The notes: generated by a model from the letters alone, not told the origin. A DNA stretch of 6,546 nucleotides from RGIG3009 sp045578425 (GCA_045578425.1 JAZNKF010000071.1:1-6546); one strand, 5' to 3'; numbered from the stretch's first letter, positions 1 to 5,889 are shown. Program-made: numbers and translations.

Positions 1-587
1 ACCGGAATGGCCGTGATTTCGGTAAAGATAGCCGAAACCAACACAACGGCCGTACAAATCACGTCGTTACGACTGTCGGTTGCCGCCGCAAATAACGCGT
101 GGGAGTGAATGCGTTTGCCGATACTGCGATTAAAGTGTGCCATCCACAATTTAACCGCAATAGCTATTATCAGTATAACGTTTGTCAACCACGAAAACTC
201 CGAAACGGTGGGATGTAAGATTTTTTGAAAAGCACTGCTTGCCAGTTCAAAACCCGCCAACATAATTAAAGCGGCAACCGTGAGTGCTGACAAATACTCC
301 ACTCGTCCGTGCCCAAACGGATGCTCCGCATCCGCAGGTGCACCGGATAAGCGAAAACCGATTAACGTTACAATGGATGAACCCGCATCGGACAAGTTGT
401 TGAAAGCATCGGCAATAATGGCAACACTGCCGGACAAAAGACCGGCTACCAGTTTGAATAAAAAAAGCACTACGTTTGCGGCAATGCCGACACCGCCCGC
501 CAATTTGCCGTAGGCAGTACGCACCGCCGTATCATTCACCCTATCCGGTTCTTTTATAAACAGTCGAATTAACCGTTCAGTCAGCAT
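1..587 (-). CDS. Cation diffusion facilitator (CDF) family metal transporter, partial
   Basis: Inner-membrane divalent metal exporter of the CDF family, which moves Zn, Mn or Fe out of the cytoplasm in exchange for protons. Only the first 195 residues are in the window; the last transmembrane helix and the cytoplasmic C-terminal domain lie beyond position 1. Seen directly: hydrophobic helices near residues 30-55, 68-80, 100-120 and 135-150, the family signature ADAFNNLSDAGSS (60-71), HPFGHGRVEYLSAL (89-102) and DSRNDV (171-176). Aligned on the known YiiP metal site (DD-HD), the site here would be D60, N64, D171, D175. This DN/DD set resembles the manganese exporter MntE more than zinc-type YiiP, so Mn is the better guess, but substrate is inference. 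The ATG at 587-585 has a strong GAGGAGG ribosome site at 600-594, located inside the end of the NUDIX gene, so translation is probably coupled to it. Confidence 0.93.
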   Translation of the reverse strand, partial: MLTERLIRLFIKEPDRVNDTAVRTAYGKLAGGVGIAANVVLFLFKLVAGLLSGSVAIIADAFNNLSDAGSSIVTLIGFRLSGAPADAEHPFGHGRVEYLSALTVAALIMLAGFELASSAFQKILHPTVSEFSWLTNVILIIAIAVKLWMAHFNRSIGKRIHSHALFAAATDSRNDVICTAVVLVSAIFTEITAIP

Positions 588-1134
588 GAAAATCCTCCTC
601 AGGTACCATGTTTCGTCCCATGAGTTTGCTCACTGTTTCGAAAACAAAACGGAAATACGAAACACCGTAATGGTGAAAAGAACGCTCTTTAATCATTTTC
701 ATCAGTTGGTCGGGCGTTACCCAGCGCACTTGCGAAACTTCTTCCCGTTGCAAGCGCATATCCGGCACGGCAACGTCTTTGCACACAAGCCAAATATCGC
801 AAAGCGAATTGCGCCGCGTAATTCTGCCTACTTTTTGGAAGGCTTCGGGCGGTAGGGTAATTCCCAATTCTTCTGACAATTCGCGCTGTGCAGCAGTCAA
901 ACTATCTTCCCCGGTCACTGCGGAGCCACTGGTCACCGCCCAAACATTGGGCATTAGCTTACGGCGCGGTGAACGACGTTGAATCAAAAAGCGGCCAACC
1001 GAATTGGCAACCCAAATATGTACCACCAAATGATATTCACCCGCGTGCAACCGTTCGCCGCGGCGGATTGTACGGCAAAGCGGTTTGCCGTCACGGTCAA
1101 ATAAATCCCAATGTTCCGTTGCCGTCACCCCCAT
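577..1134 (-). CDS. NUDIX hydrolase (IDI/YfcD-like)
   Basis: A 185-residue NUDIX hydrolase, a cytoplasmic Mg-dependent enzyme that cleaves a nucleoside diphosphate linked to another group; substrate unknown. The NUDIX box is complete at residues 70-92: G70, E76, then REL-SEELGI with R84, E85, E88, E89, G91. The N-terminal layout (EHWDLFDRDGKPL, then EYHLVVHIWV at 33-42) and the C-terminal EEVSQVRWVTPDQL are typical of the isopentenyl-diphosphate-isomerase-like/YfcD branch, but this does not prove isomerase activity; the residues that define true Idi were not established here. It overlaps the start of the downstream CDF transporter by 11 bases and shares its promoter. The ribosome site before the ATG at 1134 is weak (GTGAG); a GTG two codons in is an alternative start that barely changes the protein. 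A link between NUDIX activity and metal supply (NUDIX enzymes need Mg or Mn) is possible but is inference. Confidence 0.93.
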   Translation of the reverse strand: MGVTATEHWDLFDRDGKPLCRTIRRGERLHAGEYHLVVHIWVANSVGRFLIQRRSPRRKLMPNVWAVTSGSAVTGEDSLTAAQRELSEELGITLPPEAFQKVGRITRRNSLCDIWLVCKDVAVPDMRLQREEVSQVRWVTPDQLMKMIKERSFHHYGVSYFRFVFETVSKLMGRNMVPEEDFHAD

Positions 1135-1162
1135 TTTTTCTCACACAAACTATTATCTATTT

Positions 1163-1191
1163 ATTTTAACCTTTTTTTGCACAAAAGTAAA
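1163..1191 (-). promoter_or_regulatory. Sigma-A-type promoter for NUDIX-CDF unit
   Basis: Read on the minus strand: -35 TTTACT (1191-1186), 17-bp spacer, -10 TAAAAT (1168-1163). Transcription would begin near 1156, giving a leader of about 20 nt before the NUDIX ATG at 1134. The hexamers are the same as those of the promoter at 5032-5060. Confidence 0.6.
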
Positions 1192-1201
1192 CCTTTTTTT
1201 G
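1168..1201. repeat. Direct repeat AACCTTTTTTTG, two copies 22 bp apart
   Basis: The 12-mer AACCTTTTTTTG occurs at 1168-1179 and again at 1190-1201. The spacing of 22 bp is about two helical turns, so the two seven-base T-tracts lie on the same face of the DNA. The right copy directly abuts the rightward -35 (1202), and the left copy covers the base of the leftward -10. Possible roles are an UP-element-like or curved region stimulating the promoters, or a repressor site; neither can be decided from sequence. Confidence 0.5.
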
Positions 1202-1230
1202 TTGACACGCTTTCACTCTTTGCGTACAAT
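1202..1230 (+). promoter_or_regulatory. Near-consensus sigma-A promoter for tlyA
   Basis: TTGACA at 1202-1207, a 17-bp spacer, and TACAAT at 1225-1230: perfect -35, optimal spacing, and a five-of-six -10. An oligo-T stretch lies just upstream of the -35. The start of transcription should be near 1236-1238, which leaves a very short leader before tlyA and matters for choosing its start codon. Confidence 0.8.
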
Positions 1231-1253
1231 AAGATTTGGGGTGAATGAGTTTA

Positions 1254-2048
1254 ATGGAAATGATACGTTTGGATTCCTTAGTCATGAGTCAGTTCGGCTT
1301 ATCTGCCGAAGAAGCCAACGGACTGATTATGGCCGGTCGTATTTATATCGGGCACGTACCGGCAGATAAACCCGGCGTCTCCGTTCGTACCGACACCGTG
1401 TTAACACTAACCGAAAAAGCAAAGCAATATGCCAGCCGTTCCGGTTATAAATTGGCAAAAGCCTTGCAAGTTTTCTCCCCCACTGTGGAAGGTATGACCG
1501 TATGTGATATCGGTGCCAGCAACGGTGGGTTTACCGATTGTTTGTTACAAAACGGTGCCGCACACGTGTTTTCGGTGGACGTTGCTTACGGTATTTTGGA
1601 TTGGAAATTACGCAACGATGAGCGCGTCACCGTGTTGGAACGCACCAACGCCCGTCGCTTAACCGCCGAACAACTCGGCACGTTGTGTGACATGGTCACG
1701 GCTGACGTATCGTTTATCTCACTTTCAAAAATTTTTCCTGCCATGCGGCAAGTCTTGAAGCCTGACGGCGTGTGCATTTGTCTTATCAAACCCCAGTTTG
1801 AAGCACAACCGCATAAGCTTGGCAAAAACGGCGTTTTGAAAAACCCGGAAGATTTGCCGCCGCTTTTATTATCTCTTTTTACCAGTGCCGCACAAAACGG
1901 ATTATATCTTCACGCTCTTACCGTTTCTCCTATCCACGGCACCAATGGTAATGTGGAATACTTGGCATATTTCACTGCTGTTCCCACCGGCGAAGAATTG
2001 TGGGAAACACTCATCGCGGAAGCGTGTCAAGAGCAACCTGACGATTGA
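1254..2048 (+). CDS. tlyA: TlyA family RNA 2'-O-methyltransferase (S4 + FtsJ-like domains)
   Basis: TlyA-family protein: an N-terminal S4 RNA-binding domain followed by an FtsJ/RrmJ-like Rossmann methyltransferase. In mycobacteria TlyA methylates 2'-OH groups of 16S and 23S rRNA; many Firmicute homologues are annotated hemolysin TlyA without proof of haemolysis. Counting from the ATG at 1254, the S4 part covers about residues 3-60 (RLDSLV, AEEANGLIMAGRIYIG, DKPG). The SAM-binding motif I is VCDIGASNGGFTDCLL (about 84-99), followed by VDVAYGILDWKLR, ERTNARRL, TADVSFISL and LIKPQFEA; the last supplies the late catalytic Lys. Length about 264 is normal for the family. Start choice: an in-frame ATG at 1245 would have only about an 8-nt leader from the mapped promoter; the ATG at 1254 follows GGGGTGA (1238-1244) and gives MEMIRLD, which fits family N-termini; ATG 1260 is also possible. 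It heads an apparent operon with the YfhO-family gene. Confidence 0.94.
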   Translation: MEMIRLDSLVMSQFGLSAEEANGLIMAGRIYIGHVPADKPGVSVRTDTVLTLTEKAKQYASRSGYKLAKALQVFSPTVEGMTVCDIGASNGGFTDCLLQNGAAHVFSVDVAYGILDWKLRNDERVTVLERTNARRLTAEQLGTLCDMVTADVSFISLSKIFPAMRQVLKPDGVCICLIKPQFEAQPHKLGKNGVLKNPEDLPPLLLSLFTSAAQNGLYLHALTVSPIHGTNGNVEYLAYFTAVPTGEELWETLIAEACQEQPDD

Positions 2049-2070
2049 GTTTTTTAACACCATATTATTG

Positions 2071-2083
2071 TAGGAGGCTATCC
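2071..2083 (+). promoter_or_regulatory. Ribosome binding site fixing the YfhO-family start
   Basis: TAGGAGG (2071-2077) lies 6 nt before the ATG at 2084. The reading frame stays open upstream to a TTG at 2045 that overlaps the tlyA stop, but that codon has no ribosome site of its own and would place this SD inside the coding region, so 2084 is the start. Confidence 0.85.
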
Positions 2084-4960
2084 ATGAAGTTCAAAAAGTT
2101 ACAGTTGCCGCAATGCACCGCCGCTTCTGCCGCTACCGCTATGATTTTTTCGGCAGTGGTGTTTGTCGTTTTGTGGGGGTTTGGCAAATGGAACCCTACC
2201 GAAATAGGGACTGCCACAGCTGTCGAAGCGGCACAAAAAGTAGCATGCTGCGGCGGCATTGCCTTGTTGCTCGGCTCGCTCATTTTTGTGCTGACACGGG
2301 AATTACTGCGCAAACCCACCGAAATTTCACCCGAGCGCCCTGTTTGGTTTTATCCTCTGCTTTCGGGCTTGCTCTCGCTGGGTGCCATGTGCGTAGCCTA
2401 TACGTTTATCGGTATGTGGCCGTTTGGCGAAAAAACAGGTATGATGGTAGACATGCATCATCAATACGCACCGTTACTGGCACAGCTGCGGCACGATATT
2501 TTGCATGGCGGTAACCCGCTTTATACCTTTGAACTGGGTTTGGGCGCCAATTATCTTTCTATGTTCGGCTATTACTTGGCAAGTCCTCTCAATTTGTTGT
2601 TAATCCTTTTCCCCGAGCGTTTGTTGGCAGAAGGCATCTTGTTTGTCACCTTGCTGAAAAATGCTTTGTGCGGTGCTATGTTCGCTTTTTGCGTACAACA
2701 ATTGTTTAAGAAAAAAACGTTGTGTATTCCCGTCGTTTCGGTTATCTATTCTTTGATGATGTACCTTCTCGCCTATTCCTGGAACATCATGTGGCTGGAC
2801 GTGGTAATGTTCTTGCCGCTTGTTGTGTATGGATTGGAACGGTTATTGCGTACCGGCAAATATCTCACCTATACCCTTTCACTTGCTTATTGCCTGTTTG
2901 CCAATTATTACATTGGCTTTATGCTATGCATTTTTTTGGTGTTGTATTTTGCGACATACTGTTTGTACGAACGCCGCACAGGCCGTGAAATTGGGTTGGC
3001 TTTTGGCCGCTTTGCCGGTTTTTCGTTGCTTGGCGGTGGGTTGGTTGCCGCCTTGCTGATACCCGTATTTTTAGCACTTAGAACAACTTCTGCGGCGGGT
3101 GCCGATTTGCCGAGCCTTACCAACACGCTGGAAATTTTTCAATTACTTGGCCGTCATTTGGCAGATACCTCTCCTACCATTCGTTCAGGAAATCTACCCA
3201 ACGTTTACTGTGGTGTGCTCACCGCTTTGTGCGTACCATTATTTATGGTCAACAAGGAAATTCCTGTACGCCGCCGTTTTACATTTTCGGCTCTGTGGCT
3301 TGTTATGCTGTTTAGTATGTTGGTCAACTGGTCGGATTTGGCGTGGCACGGTTTTCACGCCCCCAACGATCTGCCGTATCGTTTCTCGTTTTTATATTCC
3401 TTTGTATTGTTATTGATGGCATACGAGGTGCTTAGCCATCTCGATGCTTTGTTACCACGCCACATCGCCTTGGTTTTCTCCGGCGCACTCATCTATTTAA
3501 TGTTAGAAGAACGTTTTGGTGATAAAGTATATGATTTTGAAGTTATCTATATTAACTTAGCCATCGTCGCTGTTTATACGGTCGTATTGCTGCTGACCGC
3601 AAACCGCATACTTCGCCGGCGTGTGGCGTATGCCGTTTTATTACTGGTGGTGACGGCAGAAATGACCTTTGGAGCCGGTAACGCCTTGCTTACCATGAAC
3701 AGTAAAGAGTATTTTACCCGCCACAACGATTACGTAGATAATGAAAAAACCGAAACTATTCGTTTGGCAGTTGCAAAAACACAGTTTATCGGCGATGCCG
3801 CCGCAAACGGCGATTTTTACCGATTGGAGTTCTTGCCGCGTCGTACCTGTGTGGATACTTCGCTGTTCCATTACCGCGGTATTACCGCCTTTTCGTCCAG
3901 CAACTATTACACTACCACCAAACTAATGGGCGGTATCGGCTATGCTATTAACGGTGTTAACAGCCATCTGTACCATTCCTTTGTACCGTTTGCGGATTCG
4001 CTTTTGGGGATTCGGTATGTCATTATGGAAGCTGACCTTGCAAACCATCCGCAACTCAAAAAATTGGATACGGTAAAACACGGTGAAACCACTTATCACA
4101 TTTACGAAAACACCAAGGCGCTTGGTATTGGGTATGTTGCTAATACCGCTGTGAAAGATTACACTTTTACAAAATATGACCCCTTTACTTCTCAAGAAGA
4201 ACTGTTCACCGCATTAACCGGTGAATACAGCGAATTGTATTCACTTGCCCCTATTGATGCGTTTGGCGATTCCATTGGTTCTCTTACCCACACCTCGCCC
4301 GGATTTAGTATTCAACCATTAGACGGTAATGAAACCACGTCTTTCAAAGCTACTGTAGAACAAGCCGGTCAAGTGTTCATTTACGCCGATTGCAGTGCCG
4401 CCGATTCACTAACGGTACGCAGCGGTGAAAACGAGTGGTCGGTCACACCGCACGAGCCGTATATTATTGACGGTGGGTATATGGACGTGGGCACCGAAGT
4501 GCAATTATCTGTTTCTTCCGATACTCCGTGTGTCGGCAAATTCTATGTCGCCACCATGAACACACAAACGTTCAACGACGGCATCGACACGCTAGCCGCT
4601 AACCAGTTGGTGATTGACTCGTTTGGCGGCAATCATCTGCAAGGCTCTGTCAACACCGATAAGGACGGCGTGTTAATGACCACCATCCCCTACGACAGCG
4701 GTTGGCGGGTCACCGTTGACGGCACCAAAGTGGAAACCTACGGTATCAACGACGGTTTCTTGGCTTTCGATATGTTTGCCGGTGAGCACACGGTAGAAAT
4801 GGTATACACTCCAAACGGCTTATGGTTTGGGGCGGCAATCAGCGTAATTTCTCTGCTTGTGTTAATCGCGTTGTTATTAGTACCCCACTTGAAACGGCAA
4901 AAGCCACTCCCGCAACCCGTTTCACAACCCGAGCCCGAAGAAATTGAGCCAGAAGAATAA
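2084..4960 (+). CDS. YfhO-family polytopic membrane protein (GT-C-like)
   Basis: A 958-residue YfhO-family membrane protein. In Bacillus subtilis YfhO is needed to place sugar from an undecaprenyl-phosphate-linked donor onto lipoteichoic acid; the same role in cell-envelope glycosylation is a family-based inference here. Seen: hydrophobic helices near 13-34, 53-70, 87-112, 183-205, 213-232, 236-250, 262-292, 305-332, 372-390, 400-415, 434-452, 460-475, 488-505, 515-530, and a last one near 912-936. Family marks include the first large loop with VDMHHQY (122-128; D123 a candidate for the GT-C loop acidic residue), LGLGANY and YYLASPLNLL (151-172), FHAPNDLPYRFSF (424-436), a large extracytoplasmic region from about 530 to 910, and the closing PYDSGWRVTVDG segment before the final helix. 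The cytoplasmic tail is short, proline/glutamate rich (QPEPEEIEPEE). It lies 35 bp after tlyA with no promoter seen between them. No partner glycosyltransferase gene is in the window. Confidence 0.92.
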   Translation: MKFKKLQLPQCTAASAATAMIFSAVVFVVLWGFGKWNPTEIGTATAVEAAQKVACCGGIALLLGSLIFVLTRELLRKPTEISPERPVWFYPLLSGLLSLGAMCVAYTFIGMWPFGEKTGMMVDMHHQYAPLLAQLRHDILHGGNPLYTFELGLGANYLSMFGYYLASPLNLLLILFPERLLAEGILFVTLLKNALCGAMFAFCVQQLFKKKTLCIPVVSVIYSLMMYLLAYSWNIMWLDVVMFLPLVVYGLERLLRTGKYLTYTLSLAYCLFANYYIGFMLCIFLVLYFATYCLYERRTGREIGLAFGRFAGFSLLGGGLVAALLIPVFLALRTTSAAGADLPSLTNTLEIFQLLGRHLADTSPTIRSGNLPNVYCGVLTALCVPLFMVNKEIPVRRRFTFSALWLVMLFSMLVNWSDLAWHGFHAPNDLPYRFSFLYSFVLLLMAYEVLSHLDALLPRHIALVFSGALIYLMLEERFGDKVYDFEVIYINLAIVAVYTVVLLLTANRILRRRVAYAVLLLVVTAEMTFGAGNALLTMNSKEYFTRHNDYVDNEKTETIRLAVAKTQFIGDAAANGDFYRLEFLPRRTCVDTSLFHYRGITAFSSSNYYTTTKLMGGIGYAINGVNSHLYHSFVPFADSLLGIRYVIMEADLANHPQLKKLDTVKHGETTYHIYENTKALGIGYVANTAVKDYTFTKYDPFTSQEELFTALTGEYSELYSLAPIDAFGDSIGSLTHTSPGFSIQPLDGNETTSFKATVEQAGQVFIYADCSAADSLTVRSGENEWSVTPHEPYIIDGGYMDVGTEVQLSVSSDTPCVGKFYVATMNTQTFNDGIDTLAANQLVIDSFGGNHLQGSVNTDKDGVLMTTIPYDSGWRVTVDGTKVETYGINDGFLAFDMFAGEHTVEMVYTPNGLWFGAAISVISLLVLIALLLVPHLKRQKPLPQPVSQPEPEEIEPEE

Positions 4961-4967
4961 AAATGTT

Positions 4968-5005
4968 AAAACCTGCGGAATGAACATTTATTCCGCAGGT
5001 TTTTT
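4968..5005 (+). terminator. Intrinsic terminator of the tlyA-yfhO unit
   Basis: A GC-rich stem of 12 or more base pairs (AACCTGCGGAAT at 4970-4981 with ATTCCGCAGGTT at 4990-5001), an 8-nt loop and a run of six T (5000-5005), starting 7 nt after the YfhO-family stop codon. A leading A-run (4968-4971) extends the stem into the T-run. Confidence 0.92.
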
Positions 5006-5031
5006 ATATTGTCAAAGGAAAGTATTCAGAC

Positions 5032-5060
5032 TTTACTTTTTTGAAATTGTGTGATAAAAT
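5032..5060 (+). promoter_or_regulatory. Sigma-A promoter with extended -10 driving the structured RNA
   Basis: -35 TTTACT (5032-5037), 17-bp spacer, TGA then -10 TAAAAT (5055-5060); the TG at 5052-5053 makes an extended -10. Transcription should start around 5066-5068, which is exactly the first base of the long hairpin described next. This coincidence between predicted start and hairpin base supports both calls. Confidence 0.65.
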
Positions 5061-5065
5061 AACTG

Positions 5066-5202
5066 TGCTACACGAATTTAATCACTCTATACGGGGAAAT
5101 TACCTTGGTAAAAGGTGTTTCCTCTTATTCCGTATGGAGTGTTCGTGTAGCAACGACGGAGGAAAACACTTTTTCGGCACATCCTTCGGGATGTGCTTTT
5201 TT
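5066..5202 (+). ncRNA. Unrecognised structured RNA: long bulged hairpin plus terminator
   Basis: Predicted transcript of about 137 nt. Its 5' part folds into one long, interrupted hairpin: outer helix GCTACACGAA (5067-5076) with TTCGTGTAGC (5142-5151), 10 bp, 11 with T5066-A5152; a six-base left bulge (5077-5082); a 12-bp helix CACTCTATACGG (5083-5094) with CCGTATGGAGTG (5130-5141), one G-U pair; a seven-base right bulge TCTTATT (5123-5129); then GGAAA/TTTCC (5095-5099/5118-5122); a small internal loop; and ACCTT/AAGGT (5102-5106/5112-5116) closing a GGTAA loop. A linker with an exposed GGAGG (5158-5162) leads to the UUCG-capped terminator. It could be a 5' leader acting on the small cysteine-rich gene behind the terminator, or a free-standing small RNA. 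It does not match 4.5S/SRP RNA, 6S RNA, tmRNA, RNase P, a T-box (no AGGGTGG motif) or any common riboswitch consensus that I can recall. Confidence 0.7.
5177..5202 (+). terminator. UUCG-capped intrinsic terminator ending the structured RNA
   Basis: A perfect 8-bp stem GCACATCC (written with G at 5177) paired with GGATGTGC (5189-5196), a stable TTCG tetraloop (5185-5188) and six T (5197-5202). The ribosome site of the next gene begins only 5 nt after the T-run, so this hairpin must be bypassed for that gene to be expressed from the promoter at 5032-5060, as expected of an attenuator. Confidence 0.9.
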
Positions 5203-5207
5203 ATTGT

Positions 5208-5224
5208 GAGGTGAAACAGTTTTG
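5208..5224 (+). promoter_or_regulatory. Strong SD with TTG start for the small cysteine-rich protein
   Basis: GAGGTGA (5208-5214) lies 7 nt before TTG (5222-5224) and matches the 16S anti-SD well. There is no in-frame ATG or GTG nearby that would do better, so the gene begins with TTG. It sits immediately after the terminator U-run. Confidence 0.7.
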
Positions 5225-5431
5225 CGAAAAAGGAAAATAATTGACGGAACAGGCACACCGTTAACACCATCAAGGCAAGGCCGCAATTGTTTGGGGAACG
5301 GCGAACACGAGGAATATGAATGTTGTTGTGATGAGTGCGATTATTATTTGTACTGCTTTCCGCAGTTCGATTGGCGGTTAAAGAGAAACAAGTTCAAAAA
5401 GTGGGTTAAAGGTCTGTTCAATATGGATTGA
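5222..5431 (+). CDS. Small cysteine-rich protein of unknown function, 69 aa
   Basis: I do not recognise a named family. The 69-residue product starts with a basic MRKRK, then DGTGTPLTPSRQGRNC (8-23), then a cysteine cluster: C23, H29, C34, C35, C36, C39 and C45, in the context ECCCDECDYYLYC. The C-terminal third is basic and aromatic (DWRLKRNKFKKWVKGLF, 50-66) and could be an amphipathic helix. No signal peptide or clear membrane segment is seen, so a small cytoplasmic zinc-binding protein, possibly nucleic-acid binding, is plausible but inferred. Reality as a gene rests on the strong SD, the low-complexity-free, domain-like composition and the close fit between the terminator ahead and the deaminase promoter overlapping its stop codon. 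No own promoter is visible between the terminator and the SD, so expression probably depends on read-through from the structured RNA. Confidence 0.72.
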   Translation: MRKRKIIDGTGTPLTPSRQGRNCLGNGEHEEYECCCDECDYYLYCFPQFDWRLKRNKFKKWVKGLFNMD

Positions 5432-5456
5432 AAATCCCACATATTTATAGTATAAT
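5428..5456 (+). promoter_or_regulatory. Near-consensus sigma-A promoter for the deaminase gene
   Basis: TTGAAA (5428-5433), 17-bp spacer, TATAAT (5451-5456). The -35 overlaps the TGA stop (5429-5431) of the small cysteine-rich gene. The predicted start near 5463 gives a leader of about 30 nt carrying GAGGAG (5481-5486) ahead of the deaminase GTG. Confidence 0.82.
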
Positions 5457-5493
5457 CTATTTGATAAACTTGAATTTGACGAGGAGATTACTT

Positions 5494-5889
5494 GTGGAAA
5501 AGATATGGAATGAAATGTATGAAGCTGCAAAATCCGTATTGAATGAACGGAGAATTTCGGAATATGTCACCTGCGGAGAGGTATCTGCTGCAGTTCTTTC
5601 AAAATCAGGAAAGATATATACAGGTGTTTGTATCGACACCTGCTCAACACTTGGAATTTGTGCAGAAAGAAATGCTATTTTTAATATGATTACTAATGGC
5701 GAGCAAGAAATTGATAAAGTTCTTTGCATTTTACCTGATGGTTCTAACGGTGCTCCTTGTGGTGCTTGTCGAGAACTTATGGTTCAACTTATGGCAGGAA
5801 ATTATTATGATATAGAAATTATGCTTGATTATTCCACAGGCAAAACCATAAAACTCGGTGAAATAACTCCTGAATGGTGGATTAAATAA
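5494..5889 (+). CDS. Cytidine deaminase family protein
   Basis: A 131-residue zinc-dependent deaminase of the cytidine/deoxycytidylate fold, a cytoplasmic enzyme that hydrolyses the 4-amino group of a cytosine nucleoside or analogue. The zinc site is complete: C56-A57-E58 in GICAERNAI (C56 ligand, E58 proton shuttle) and P88-C89-G90-A91-C92-R93-E94 (C89 and C92 ligands). SKSGKIYTGVCID (36-48) is the usual strand before the first motif. The size is that of tetrameric cytidine deaminases, but the sequence also recalls the short blasticidin-S-deaminase-like group, so the substrate (salvage nucleoside, damaged nucleoside or antibiotic) is not settled. Start: the frame is open back to a TTG at 5428, but that lies in the -35 of the gene's own promoter; the GTG at 5494 follows GAGGAG by 7 nt and gives MEKIWNEMYEAAK, a natural N-terminus. 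It is a single-gene unit ended by the hairpin at 5912-5948 and is more AT-rich than the genes to the left. Confidence 0.93.
   Translation: MEKIWNEMYEAAKSVLNERRISEYVTCGEVSAAVLSKSGKIYTGVCIDTCSTLGICAERNAIFNMITNGEQEIDKVLCILPDGSNGAPCGACRELMVQLMAGNYYDIEIMLDYSTGKTIKLGEITPEWWIK

Noticed and set aside
280..513. Plus-strand 77-codon open frame
   Set aside because: It is the antisense shadow of the CDF transporter, whose minus-strand translation carries clear family motifs.
586..1169. Several plus-strand open frames of 67-94 codons opposite the NUDIX gene
   Set aside because: They lie antisense to a gene with a complete NUDIX box, show no known motifs and lack ribosome sites.
2045..2083. TTG at 2045 as an upstream start of the YfhO-family gene
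   Set aside because: It overlaps the tlyA stop, has no ribosome site, and the strong TAGGAGG at 2071 is placed for ATG 2084.
5066..5152. Long hairpin as an integron attC site or an insertion-sequence end
   Set aside because: No RYYYAAC/GTTRRRY core pair, no integrase or transposase, and the promoter start coincides with the hairpin base, which fits an RNA better.
5066..5202. Retron msr-msd RNA
   Set aside because: No reverse transcriptase gene follows; the next genes are a small cysteine-rich protein and a deaminase.
5428..5493. TTG at 5428 as the deaminase start
   Set aside because: It lies in the -35 of the gene's own promoter, so it would not be in the transcript; GTG 5494 has a good SD.
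5457..5729. Minus-strand 90-codon open frame opposite the deaminase
   Set aside because: Antisense to a gene with a complete zinc-deaminase signature and with no ribosome site or promoter of its own.
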